Source: Neotamlana laminarinivorans
Lineage (GTDB): Bacteria; Bacteroidota; Bacteroidia; Flavobacteriales; Flavobacteriaceae
Reading direction: 5' to 3'
Assembly (NCBI RefSeq): GCF_020523925.1
Contig: NZ_JAJAPW010000002.1
Location: forward strand, 434,001 to 498,000
Length of the DNA stretch: 64,000 bases
Positions within the stretch are counted from its first letter, which is position 1. Each line of letters starts with the position of its first letter. Position numbers and translations under genes: made by a program. Of the stretch, positions 55,192-62,775 are shown piece by piece. The notes below the pieces were generated by a model, which worked only from the letters and a program-made list of their open reading frames with translations, did not search any database and was not told the DNA's origin.

Positions 55192-55219
55192 AGATGCAAG
55201 GTGTTTTAAAAGGTTGCGT
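55192..55219 (-). promoter_or_regulatory. Candidate ECF promoter of the lipoprotein-sigma-anti-sigma operon
   Basis: On the minus strand ACGCAACC (55219-55212), then TTTT and a 15-nt spacer in all, then CATCT (55196-55192). Same bipartite element as at 56352 and 56732. The expected start lies about 30 nt before the lipoprotein ATG. Autoregulation of the ECF operon is inferred. Confidence 0.65.
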
Positions 55220-55227
55220 ATTAAAAT

Positions 55228-55260
55228 AAAAAAATCCCGATTTTATCGGGATTTTTAAAA
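55228..55260 (-). terminator. Intrinsic terminator of recA
   Basis: AATCCCGA (55233-55240) and TCGGGATT (55246-55253), with a T-run on the minus strand after it. Follows the recA stop by about 16 nt. Also separates recA from the lipoprotein operon's promoter region. Confidence 0.85.
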
Positions 55261-55275
55261 AGGTTATTCGTTTTT

Positions 55276-56283
55276 TCATTCTTGTGCGTCTGCAACAGCT
55301 TGTCGTACTTTGGCTTCTAGCTCGTCCATGAGCTCTGGGTTGTCTTTAATTAAAGCTTTAACTGAGTCTCTACCTTGGCCAAGTTTAGTATCATCATAAC
55401 TAAACCACGAACCGCTTTTCTTTACAATTTCGTAATCTACGGCTAAATCTAAAATTTCACCAACTTTGCTAACACCTTCGCCGTACATAATATCGAACTC
55501 TGCCATTTTAAAAGGAGGAGCTACTTTATTTTTAACTACTTTAACACGTGTTTTGTTACCAGCAACGTCGCCGTTAGTTTGTTTTATTTGTGTAGAACGA
55601 CGAATATCTAACCTAACTGAAGCATAAAATTTTAATGCGTTACCACCAGTTGTTGTTTCTGGGTTACCAAACATAACTCCAATTTTTTCGCGTAATTGGT
55701 TAATAAAAATAACGGTACAATTTGTTTTGCTAATTGAAGCTGTTAATTTACGTAAAGCTTGAGACATTAAACGAGCGTGTAAACCCATTTTAGAGTCTCC
55801 CATTTCGCCTTCTATTTCACTTTTTGGAGTTAACGCTGCAACAGAATCTATTACAACAATATCGATAGCGCCAGAACGAATTAGGTTATCGGCAATTTCT
55901 AAAGCTTGCTCACCATTATCTGGTTGAGAAATAATTAAATTATCAATATCTACGTTTAGTTTTTCAGCGTAAAATCTATCAAAAGCATGTTCAGCATCAA
56001 TAAAAGCAGCAATACCACCAGCTTTTTGCGCTTCGGCAATAGCATGTAGTGTTAAAGTGGTTTTACCAGACGATTCTGGGCCATAAATTTCTATAATACG
56101 TCCTCGTGGGTAACCCCCAACGCCTAAGGCAATATCTAGGCCTAAAGAACCTGATGAAATGGCCTCTACATCTACAATGGCAGAGTCACTCATTTTCATT
56201 ACAGTTCCTTTTCCGTAGGCTTTATCTAATTTATCTAAAGTAAGTTTTAGTGCTTTTAATTTTGCTTCTTTTTCGCTACTCAT
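55276..56283 (-). CDS. recA: Recombinase RecA
   Basis: 335 residues: Walker A GPESSGKT (68-75), [17 protein letters not shown] and the L2 region ([17 protein letters not shown]) all present. Central to recombination and DNA repair. No clear -7 box or LexA-like site was identified in the 68 nt upstream, but a degenerate TATTTTAG occurs. Divergent from an ECF-promoter-linked lipoprotein gene. Confidence 0.97.
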   Translation of the reverse strand: MSSEKEAKLKALKLTLDKLDKAYGKGTVMKMSDSAIVDVEAISSGSLGLDIALGVGGYPRGRIIEIYGPESSGKTTLTLHAIAEAQKAGGIAAFIDAEHAFDRFYAEKLNVDIDNLIISQPDNGEQALEIADNLIRSGAIDIVVIDSVAALTPKSEIEGEMGDSKMGLHARLMSQALRKLTASISKTNCTVIFINQLREKIGVMFGNPETTTGGNALKFYASVRLDIRRSTQIKQTNGDVAGNKTRVKVVKNKVAPPFKMAEFDIMYGEGVSKVGEILDLAVDYEIVKKSGSWFSYDDTKLGQGRDSVKALIKDNPELMDELEAKVRQAVADAQE

Positions 56284-56351
56284 CTCTTTTGTTTTTTCTG
56301 AAAAAATTGTATGCTAAAATACTACAACTTTTGGCATCTTACAATTTTATA

Positions 56352-56379
56352 ACGCAACCTTTTTTTTATTAGCTCATCT
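56352..56379 (+). promoter_or_regulatory. Candidate ECF promoter of the lipoprotein gene next to recA
   Basis: ACGCAACC (56352-56359), spacer of 15 nt, CATCT (56375-56379). It is identical in the two boxes to the element before the ECF operon. It supports the ATG at 56404 because an alternative ATG at 56380 would be at or before the predicted transcript start. Confidence 0.62.
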
Positions 56380-56403
56380 ATGTTATATAAACGGTTAATT
56401 TTT

Positions 56404-56724
56404 ATGATTAATAGATTAATTTTTATAACAGCCATTATAATTCTTGCAGCCTGTAGTAATAGTGATAATGAAGATGAAAATTTGTTATATGGAGTAGTGG
56501 CAGGTGTAACCAGCTGCTCTGGAGGGCAAGAGCCTGTTTATGTAATAAAATTGAATGAAACAGATTCTATTATAACAGCAACTTTATCAAGCGAATATCA
56601 GCTTAAAGGTTTATACATAAAATTTCAATTGTATAAAGACTCAGAAAACTTAATTTACTGTACTACAGATAAAATATATCCAGAATATTTTGATGTTTAT
56701 AATGTATCATTAGCAACTAATTAG
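56404..56724 (+). CDS. Small lipoprotein, candidate ECF-regulon member
   Basis: 106 residues from ATG 56404 (signal MINRLIFITAIIILAAC, Cys17). Residues after Cys are SNSDNEDE, acidic and with Ser at +2 as in surface-export signals. The rest is beta-rich with two more Cys (SCSGG; YCTTD). No domain recognised. An in-frame ATG at 56380 is rejected: it lies inside the promoter. Same promoter type and lipoprotein architecture as the gene at 54738. Confidence 0.66.
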   Translation: MINRLIFITAIIILAACSNSDNEDENLLYGVVAGVTSCSGGQEPVYVIKLNETDSIITATLSSEYQLKGLYIKFQLYKDSENLIYCTTDKIYPEYFDVYNVSLATN

Positions 56725-56731
56725 TTTTACT

Positions 56732-56758
56732 ACGCAACCTTTTAAATATTTTACATCT
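56732..56758 (+). promoter_or_regulatory. Candidate ECF promoter of a short transcription unit
   Basis: ACGCAACC (56732-56739), 14 nt, CATCT (56754-56758). It is 8 nt after the lipoprotein stop and drives no known gene, only a short stretch ending in a terminator at 56981. Confidence 0.6.
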
Positions 56759-56783
56759 TTAAAGTGTAGTAGAAAAATTTGCT

Positions 56784-56888
56784 ATGAAAAAGACTATGAA
56801 ATTTTTCAGTAAAACTATACTAACTCAAACATCTGATATTTCAATTACTATTGTAATTAATAGCAGTTGTAAGGCAGATGGTGGCTAA
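56784..56888 (+). CDS. Possible 34-residue peptide or small-RNA unit under the ECF promoter
   Basis: ATG-started ORF encoding 34 residues: starts MKKTMKFF, ends SSCKADGG, with one Cys and a short hydrophobic stretch (ISITIVI). Coding status is unproven: no ribosome-binding signal is needed in this phylum, and the length is near chance. The unit (predicted RNA about 56767-56980) is bounded by a strong promoter-like element and a terminator, so the product may be the peptide or the RNA. It could also be the remnant of a lipoprotein gene. Confidence 0.4.
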   Translation: MKKTMKFFSKTILTQTSDISITIVINSSCKADGG

Positions 56889-56890
56889 AT

Positions 56891-56932
56891 CCGTTATACT
56901 TTTTAAGAATAAATTAAAAGTATTAATAACGG
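56891..56932 (+). ncRNA. Stem-loop within the short transcript
   Basis: CCGTTAT (56891-56897) pairs with ATAACGG (56926-56932); an inner ACTTTT/AAAAGT stem continues it with a 4-nt bulge. Directly after the 34-codon ORF and before the terminator. Could be a structured 3' part of a small RNA. Confidence 0.35.
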
Positions 56933-56944
56933 AATTAGTCAATT

Positions 56945-56981
56945 AAAAAGCACTTTAAATTTTATTTAAAGTGCTTTTTTT
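56945..56981 (+). terminator. Strong intrinsic terminator
   Basis: GCACTTTAAAT (56950-56960) and ATTTAAAGTGC (56964-56974), 3-nt loop, A-run before and T-run after. Ends the short transcription unit. Confidence 0.85.
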
Positions 56982-56992
56982 ATGATATTTAA

Positions 56993-57022
56993 TTGCTTGG
57001 CATGAGTAAAATTGTAATTTTG
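56993..57022 (+). promoter_or_regulatory. Promoter of trhO
   Basis: TTG (56993-56995), 19 nt, TAATTTTG (57015-57022). Housekeeping-type flavobacterial promoter; leader about 40 nt. Confidence 0.55.
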
Positions 57023-57065
57023 CGATTTAAAATATTTCTTTTTTAACCTTAAAAACAAGTATAGC

Positions 57066-58130
57066 ATGCAACTGTACAACAAATTAAGCGCAAAGGAAAG
57101 AGCAGAGTTAATCGAAAAAGCAGGAAAAGATCGATTAACACTTTCTTTTTATCAGTACGCCAAAATTGAAAACCCTCAAGAATTTAGAGATCAACTTTTT
57201 TTAGTTTGGGACAAACTCGATGTTTTAGGTCGAATTTATGTAGCAAGCGAGGGAATTAATGGGCAATTATCATTACCAGCAGAAAACTTTGAAGCTTTTA
57301 AAACACATTTAGATACCATAGATTTTTTAAAAGATATTAGACTAAATATTGCCGTAGAGCAAGATAATATGTCGTTTTTAAAACTAAAGGTAAAAGTGCG
57401 TAAAAAAATTGTAGCCGATGGTTTAAACGATCATACTTTTGATGTAACAAATAAAGGAATACATGTTGGTGCCGATAAATTTAATCAGCTAATTGAAGAC
57501 GAAAATACTGTTTTGGTAGACATGCGTAACCATTACGAAAGTGAAATAGGCCATTTTAAAAATGCAGTAACACCAGATGTTGATACGTTTAGAGAATCTC
57601 TTGATATTATTGAAGACGATTTAAAAGAACATAAAGAAGATAAAAACTTAGTTATGTACTGTACTGGAGGTATTCGTTGCGAAAAAGCCAGTGCATATTT
57701 TAAGCATAAAGGATTTAAAAACGTATACCAGCTTGAAGGTGGAATTATAGAATACACCAGACAAGTAAAAGAAGAAAACTTAGAAAATAAGTTTTTAGGG
57801 CAAAATTTTGTGTTCGACGATAGGAGGGCTGAACGCATTAGTGAAGATGTAATAGCCAACTGCCATCAATGTGGCGAACCTTTCGATGTGCATACAAACT
57901 GTGCTAACGAAGCTTGCCATTTACTATTTATTCAGTGCCCAAAATGTAAAGAAGAAATGGAAAATTGTTGCTCAACAGCATGTATGGAAATAAATAGACT
58001 GCCTTACGAAGAGCAAAAAGTATTACGAAAAGGACAAGGTAATAGCAACGATATCTTTAAAAAAGGGCGAGCAGACCATTTGCCACATAAAAAAGATCTT
58101 AGAAATATTAATGATTTTTTTACAAAGTAA
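57066..58130 (+). CDS. trhO: tRNA uridine-34 hydroxylase (rhodanese family, TrhO)
   Basis: 354 residues. Makes 5-hydroxyuridine at the wobble position of tRNAs using oxygen. N-terminal YceA domain (about 15-115, VASEGINGQLSLP), rhodanese domain with the catalytic Cys199 in MYCTGGIRCEKA, and a C-terminal Cys-rich tail with several C-x2-C pairs (NCHQCGEP, CPKCKEE) that resembles a zinc-binding site. Complete and normal for Bacteroidota. Confidence 0.9.
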   Translation: MQLYNKLSAKERAELIEKAGKDRLTLSFYQYAKIENPQEFRDQLFLVWDKLDVLGRIYVASEGINGQLSLPAENFEAFKTHLDTIDFLKDIRLNIAVEQDNMSFLKLKVKVRKKIVADGLNDHTFDVTNKGIHVGADKFNQLIEDENTVLVDMRNHYESEIGHFKNAVTPDVDTFRESLDIIEDDLKEHKEDKNLVMYCTGGIRCEKASAYFKHKGFKNVYQLEGGIIEYTRQVKEENLENKFLGQNFVFDDRRAERISEDVIANCHQCGEPFDVHTNCANEACHLLFIQCPKCKEEMENCCSTACMEINRLPYEEQKVLRKGQGNSNDIFKKGRADHLPHKKDLRNINDFFTK

Positions 58131-58242
58131 TTTAAAATTTTGTAAAAATATAGAGATATATAAACTTCTGATTTATAGTTGTTAATGTTAAAGTAGTTGT
58201 AGTGAAGTTTTTACTAATTTCTTAAGAAGGATATTAACTATT

Positions 58243-58285
58243 TTTGTTTGCCAATATTATTTTAATAATAACATTGGCAAACAAA
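58243..58285. terminator. Long hairpin between convergent trhO and the Ppx-like gene
   Basis: Perfect 13-bp arms TTTGTTTGCCAAT (58243-58255) and ATTGGCAAACAAA (58273-58285), with a smaller ATTATT/AATAAT stem in the loop. T-rich on one side, consistent with a two-way terminator. The rest of the 258-nt gap shows nothing else. Confidence 0.6.
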
Positions 58286-58388
58286 GGTTTTTAAAATATA
58301 GTACTTTTTGTTTATTTGGGTAGTTTAAGAGCTCTTCTAACTCTTAATTTATTGGCTTAGCCATAATTTTAAAATGTGAAATATTTAG

Positions 58389-59486
58389 TTAAAATTTCCA
58401 TTTATCTTTTATTCTATTCGATTTTTCAACAACATAAGAAACCAACCAAGCTATTTGCCCTTGTTTTGAAAAGTACAGGTTTTTATCTTTAATGTTAGGA
58501 ATATCTTCTAAACAAACTAAAAACAAATTACTAGCAGAAATCAAGTACTCTTGCGAATATACTTTTAAAACAGTTGCTACCTTTTTATCTTTTTTTGCTA
58601 ATGCTTCAAAACGATCAAAATTGTTTTTTATAAGTGCATCATACATAAGAACATCTTTTATGCTAAACGAATTGAAGTTTTTTTTGGGGTTAGAATCCAT
58701 GTATAAGGTATAAAAAGCCCAAACAGCACCACCAGACATGTATATGTTTTCTTTAGTTAAAGCTCTTGGCTCAGAATTATACATTTCTTTAACTTGCTTT
58801 CTTAGTTTTGGTAAATAGCTAAATTGTAGTTCATGATAATCTAAAGTTGTAAGAGATGATTTTTGGTATTCTAATATTTCTTCTGTTAAAGTAACTGTTC
58901 CGTAATTAAAATTAACTGGAAAAAAAACAAGTTTACCGTCTTCCGAATCTACAAATTCAACAAAGCCTCCTTTTGTATTTCCTCCTCCAATATCTAACAC
59001 CATAGACTCTCTGTAATCTACAGGAGGAATACTACCTTTTAAAAGCATTTTTGCTTCTTGATTAGCATCTATAAAATTTAAAGTTTTATTAATTTTTAGT
59101 TTTATTTCAGTTACTAATTCATCGGTATTGCTAGCCATTGCAACTCCAGAAGAGCCAACAAGAAATATATTTTCGTCAAGAACACCGTACTCATTCTTTA
59201 TCTTTAAATAATTAGCTTTTACAGAGTTTACTGCTGCTGTAATATCGTTTTTAGCAAGTTTACCATCAACTGAAATACCTTTTGAAATGCCAATGTTTTC
59301 TGTCCAAAAATCTTTTATTTCATATTTACCTCTCTTAATGTTATCAACATCTAATACAGTCATTTTAACACCTTTACTTCCAACTTCAATTCCTGCGTAA
59401 AGATTTTTGTTTTGAGCTGCTATACTAAAACAGTTTATAAGTAAAACTGTAAGTAATATTTTTTTTAAAAATATTTTATTGCGCAT
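58389..59486 (-). CDS. Secreted Ppx/GppA-like ASKHA protein
   Basis: 365 residues with a signal peptide (MRNKIFLKKILLTVLLINCFSIAA; not a lipobox). Mature fold of the exopolyphosphatase/guanosine pentaphosphatase kind: phosphate 1 region YAGIEVGSKGVKM, the acidic ANQEAKMLLKG stretch, and phosphate 2 MVLDIGGGNTKGGF. Cytoplasmic relatives cut polyphosphate or pppGpp; a periplasmic member is unusual. Substrate unknown. A clean -33/-7 promoter precedes it. Confidence 0.72.
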   Translation of the reverse strand: MRNKIFLKKILLTVLLINCFSIAAQNKNLYAGIEVGSKGVKMTVLDVDNIKRGKYEIKDFWTENIGISKGISVDGKLAKNDITAAVNSVKANYLKIKNEYGVLDENIFLVGSSGVAMASNTDELVTEIKLKINKTLNFIDANQEAKMLLKGSIPPVDYRESMVLDIGGGNTKGGFVEFVDSEDGKLVFFPVNFNYGTVTLTEEILEYQKSSLTTLDYHELQFSYLPKLRKQVKEMYNSEPRALTKENIYMSGGAVWAFYTLYMDSNPKKNFNSFSIKDVLMYDALIKNNFDRFEALAKKDKKVATVLKVYSQEYLISASNLFLVCLEDIPNIKDKNLYFSKQGQIAWLVSYVVEKSNRIKDKWKF

Positions 59487-59524
59487 CTATCTATGTTTTA
59501 AATAATTACAAACTAAATTTAGGG

Positions 59525-59554
59525 CAAAGATAATTATATTTAAATACTTGCAAA
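59525..59554 (-). promoter_or_regulatory. Promoter of the secreted Ppx-like gene
   Basis: Minus strand TTTG (59554-59551), 18 nt, TATCTTTG (59532-59525): the best full consensus match in the window. Leader about 35 nt. Confidence 0.65.
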
Positions 59555-59592
59555 TGCTAAATATTAATTATTTTAGCCGAAATTTAGATATA

Positions 59593-60831
59593 ATGCTTAA
59601 AAAATACCTACAAAATTTTAAAAACCTACCTCGTGAAATCTGGATTATTGCTATAATAACCTTTATTAATAGAGCGGGGACAATGGTAATTCCTTTTTTA
59701 TCAAAATATTTAAAAGAAGATTTGGGCTTTAGTTATAGCCAAATTGGTTGGATTATGTTTTCTTTTGGTATAGGCTCCCTGTTGGGAACTTATTTAAGTG
59801 GAAAAATTGCCGATAAGCTTGGGGCGTATAAGGTTATGATTTTTAGTCTTTTTACTAGTGGTTTAATTTTTATAATGCTTCAATTTATTAGGTCTTTTGA
59901 ATTAATGTGCGCAGGTGTAATGCTGCTTACTTTTATTGCAGATATGTTCCGCCCTGCTATGATGGTTACTTTAAATTCGTATGTAGGTGTAGACCATAGG
60001 TTAAAGGCTTTGGCATTGATTAGAGCCGCTGTAAATCTTGGTTTTTTAATTGGACCAGCCTTAGGAGGGTTAATTATATTTAAATTAGGTTACAGTATAC
60101 TATTTTATATTGATGGTATTTCGTGTATTACAGCTATATTAATTTTCGCCTTTTTAATTAAAGAGGTTAAATCTCCATACAAGCTTGATTTTAAACATCT
60201 TAAATTTGGTAAAATAATTCCTTTTCAAGATAATCTTTTCTTGTTAAATTGGATTATTGCTTTGTTAACTGGTGTTGTTTTCTTTCAAATATTTACTACT
60301 TTACCTTTATACCATGAAGAGTTTTTTGGCTTATCAGAATTTTATAGTGGTTTATTATTAGCGTTTAATGGTTTGCTTATTTTGCTTTTTGAAATTCCCT
60401 TAGTTAATTACATACAAAGAAAAAAAATACGAAGTTCTTTTGCATTAACCTTAGGCTTAGCTTCTATGAGTATTGCATATCTTTTGCTTTGTATCATTAG
60501 CCATCCAATTGTATTGGTTATAATGATGGTTTTCATCTCATTTGGTGTTATGTTAACTTTCCCATTTGCAAGCGATATTGTAATGAAAAGAAGTTATAAA
60601 AGACAAGAAGGTGTTTTTATGTCTATTTTTCAAATGAGTTATGGTTTTGCACATGTTTTTAGCGCTAAAACAGGTATGGAAGTTATTTCAAAATTTGGTT
60701 ATCAAGCTAATTGGTTTGTAAATTTTGGAATTTCTATTATAGCTATGTGTTTAGCTTACTTGCTTTATATTTATCTTAAAAAAGAAAAAATAAAAAAGCA
60801 TGATGATATTGTAAAGTCAATCTTTGGGTAA
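59593..60831 (+). CDS. MFS transporter
   Basis: 412 residues from ATG 59593 (an upstream in-frame Met lies in promoter-like sequence). 12 hydrophobic helices; MFS loop GKIADKLGAYKVM between helices 2 and 3 is conserved. Drug/proton antiporter-like group; substrate unknown. 5 nt before a NarL-type regulator gene, so probably co-transcribed with it. Confidence 0.83.
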   Translation: MLKKYLQNFKNLPREIWIIAIITFINRAGTMVIPFLSKYLKEDLGFSYSQIGWIMFSFGIGSLLGTYLSGKIADKLGAYKVMIFSLFTSGLIFIMLQFIRSFELMCAGVMLLTFIADMFRPAMMVTLNSYVGVDHRLKALALIRAAVNLGFLIGPALGGLIIFKLGYSILFYIDGISCITAILIFAFLIKEVKSPYKLDFKHLKFGKIIPFQDNLFLLNWIIALLTGVVFFQIFTTLPLYHEEFFGLSEFYSGLLLAFNGLLILLFEIPLVNYIQRKKIRSSFALTLGLASMSIAYLLLCIISHPIVLVIMMVFISFGVMLTFPFASDIVMKRSYKRQEGVFMSIFQMSYGFAHVFSAKTGMEVISKFGYQANWFVNFGISIIAMCLAYLLYIYLKKEKIKKHDDIVKSIFG

Positions 60832-60836
60832 GTTTC

Positions 60837-61439
60837 ATGGATTTTTTAATTGTCGATTCGTATTGGCCTTCTCGTAAAGGTCTAATAACTTTAGTTAAGT
60901 CTAACTTTTATTCTGCAAGAATTTTAGAGTTTGAGTTATTAGAAGAACTATTATTATTCAATGATTTGGAAAAATCTTCTAATAACATATTATTGTTAGA
61001 CGCAAACATGGCTTGTGATAGTTTTTTCGAGAATGTTGAGAAATTAAAAGATAAATTTCCTGAAATAAAAATAATTCTTATTGCTTCTAAAATTAATTAT
61101 TTTCAGTTTTTTAAATTAAAAGATCATATTCATGCTACTTTATCTAAGCATCAAATAGAAAAAAAAATATTTGGGGCTATAGAGTTTGTATCAAAAGGAT
61201 ATCGAGATTATTTTTCCAGTGTTAATCAGACAAACTCTGTAATAGATATTAAAAAGCTTACGCCTAGAGAGCTAGAGGTTGCTATATTGTTATCTAAAGG
61301 GTTTGGTAATAAAGAAATAGTATGGAAACTAAATCTTAAAAAAGAAACAATTTCAACATACAGAAAACGTGTTTTTGTTAAATTAAATATCAATAATAAT
61401 ATTGAATTAGCTAATTATTTCACAAAAAGTATATTGTAA
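60837..61439 (+). CDS. NarL/LuxR-type response regulator
   Basis: 200 residues. N-terminal receiver-like domain with Asp7 and Asp55 (in LLLDAN) and a possible switch Lys105. C-terminal LuxR helix-turn-helix (about 140-195, LTPRELEVAILLSKGFGNKEI). The receiver is somewhat divergent, with only one N-terminal acidic residue rather than the usual pair. No histidine kinase gene nearby. Follows the MFS gene by 5 nt. Confidence 0.82.
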   Translation: MDFLIVDSYWPSRKGLITLVKSNFYSARILEFELLEELLLFNDLEKSSNNILLLDANMACDSFFENVEKLKDKFPEIKIILIASKINYFQFFKLKDHIHATLSKHQIEKKIFGAIEFVSKGYRDYFSSVNQTNSVIDIKKLTPRELEVAILLSKGFGNKEIVWKLNLKKETISTYRKRVFVKLNINNNIELANYFTKSIL

Positions 61440-61457
61440 ATTTAATTTTTTAAAATT

Positions 61458-61931
61458 TTGAATACAGCAAACTATTTTACTGAGTTAAAGAAAGGAGAGT
61501 TTCAAATTATTGAAGAGTTGCTAATAAACTCAGGATTAATAGGAGAAGAATTTGTTGCAGTAGAATCTAAAACTATTTCAAAATTAAGAAACCTTTTTAA
61601 CCGAAATAGGTTAAAAGTATTTGTTTGTTACCAAAATAATGTAATAGTTTCTTTTTGCGTTATTATTGTTAAAAGTAACTTACATGTAAAAACTAAATAC
61701 GATTGGCATATAGCTTATTTCTATACTAATAAATCCTTTAGGAGGCAAGGTATTGGCTATAAAATGCTAACCCATGTTTTTAACTTTTTAGTTAAAACAA
61801 AGGCAGGAGTTTTATCCTTATACACAAATGTAGATAATTACCCTGCAATTGCATTATACCTAAAATTTGGATTTGTTGAGAGTAAATATTTAGGTAATTA
61901 TAACTGTTATACTATTAGTTTGAGCGATTGA
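61458..61931 (+). CDS. GNAT family N-acetyltransferase
   Basis: 157 residues. Acetyl-CoA loop SFRRQGIGYKMLTHV (R/Q-x-x-G-x-G/A) at about 94-108, followed by LYTNVDNYPAIALYLKFGFVES, the usual GNAT motif B. TTG start 18 nt after the regulator gene; no ATG in frame. Substrate unknown. Confidence 0.82.
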   Translation: MNTANYFTELKKGEFQIIEELLINSGLIGEEFVAVESKTISKLRNLFNRNRLKVFVCYQNNVIVSFCVIIVKSNLHVKTKYDWHIAYFYTNKSFRRQGIGYKMLTHVFNFLVKTKAGVLSLYTNVDNYPAIALYLKFGFVESKYLGNYNCYTISLSD

Positions 61932-62013
61932 TTTAATTCAAGCTACTGATATTTAATATATTTTTTTTGATTGAATAAGCTCTTAGTTTATCTCTTTTAC
62001 AATTAAGTAGAAT

Positions 62014-62053
62014 AAAAAAGGTCGAGATGTTTTAGAGCATCTCGACCTTTTTT
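62014..62053. terminator. Bidirectional intrinsic terminator
   Basis: GGTCGAGATG (62020-62029) and CATCTCGACC (62038-62047) with A-run and T-run flanks. Separates the GNAT gene (+) from the facing roadblock-like gene (-). Confidence 0.88.
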
Positions 62054-62072
62054 ATTGATATAATTAAAATAT

Positions 62073-62447
62073 TTAAATTTTAGATTTTATATCTTGTTTG
62101 TATTTATTTAATAGCGCTTTACTCATTCCTAAGTTTGCATGCTTTTTATCTACAGCTAAATAAATAAAATACTCATTGTTCTCAGATACATCAATAAGGT
62201 GTATCTGGTTGTTTAGAGAAATTAAGATATCATCAATAGAATCATCTAATCCTAATGCGCTAATTGCATTTAATTTTGCCTTAACTACTTCTAAGTTAAA
62301 TGCTGATGCTAATTCAGGATCGAATTTTTTATCTACTGATAATGAAAAATAAGAAATACCACTTTTAATTTCGGTTACAGCTACAGCTATAAATCCTGGT
62401 ACATTGTTTTTTAAATCTTCTCCAAATTGTTTTAAGAAATCTGACAT
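62073..62447 (-). CDS. Small roadblock/LC7-like protein
   Basis: 124 residues from ATG 62447 (MSDFLKQFGEDLKNNVPGF). Alternating helices and strands (IAVAVTEIKSGISYFSLSV, SLNNQIHLIDVSENNEYFIYLAV) look like the roadblock/LC7 fold of MglB-type regulators. No GTPase partner is nearby. Start supported by a -7 box at 62485-62478. Assignment is by appearance only. Confidence 0.6.
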   Translation of the reverse strand: MSDFLKQFGEDLKNNVPGFIAVAVTEIKSGISYFSLSVDKKFDPELASAFNLEVVKAKLNAISALGLDDSIDDILISLNNQIHLIDVSENNEYFIYLAVDKKHANLGMSKALLNKYKQDIKSKI

Positions 62448-62477
62448 TATATAATTTATTTTGGGGTTATTGAGGTG

Positions 62478-62485
62478 CAAATTTA
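62478..62485 (-). promoter_or_regulatory. -7 box of the roadblock-like gene
   Basis: TAAATTTG on the minus strand, about 31 nt before the ATG at 62447. It rules out an upstream Met at 62480 as the start. Confidence 0.5.
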
Positions 62486-62775
62486 CTAATATAACACATA
62501 ACTAACTGTGTATCTGTGTAGAATTTGGTCTACAAATTTTTCATTTTCCCCTTTCCGTCATGTAGAATTTATGCTACAATTCGTTAAATTATCATTATTA
62601 AGTTAAAAAACATCAATTATTAAACTACTTAAATAACAAAGAGTTTTTTTGTGCTTTTACATTAGTAATTTATCTCAATAAATAATTGTTATCTTTACAC
62701 ATTAAAATTAATTACAAACCGTTATTCGTAATAATTTTTTATTATTAACGAATTCAATATATATAAAATCAATTT
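62486..62775. other. Non-coding gap with tandem palindromic sites, upstream of ricT
   Basis: AT-rich divergent gap between the roadblock-like gene and ricT. It holds two copies of a 19-bp palindromic direct repeat (62517-62535 and 62561-62579) and a degenerate -7 box TATCTTTA (62690-62697) with no good -33. I see no ORF or RNA gene here. Confidence 0.55.
62517..62579. repeat. Two direct 19-bp repeats, each an imperfect palindrome
   Basis: TGTAGAATTTGGTCTACAA (62517-62535) and TGTAGAATTTATGCTACAA (62561-62579), three mismatches, 44 nt apart start to start (about four helical turns). Each is a dyad of TGTAGa and tCTACA type. Looks like a tandem operator pair. Confidence 0.6.

Noticed and set aside
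54738-55199. Longer start for the ECF-operon lipoprotein
   Set aside because: The extra 16 residues lack signal-peptide character and begin within the predicted promoter (55192-55219).
56284-56340. LexA-type operator before recA
   Set aside because: Only weak dyads were seen; no recognised SOS box.
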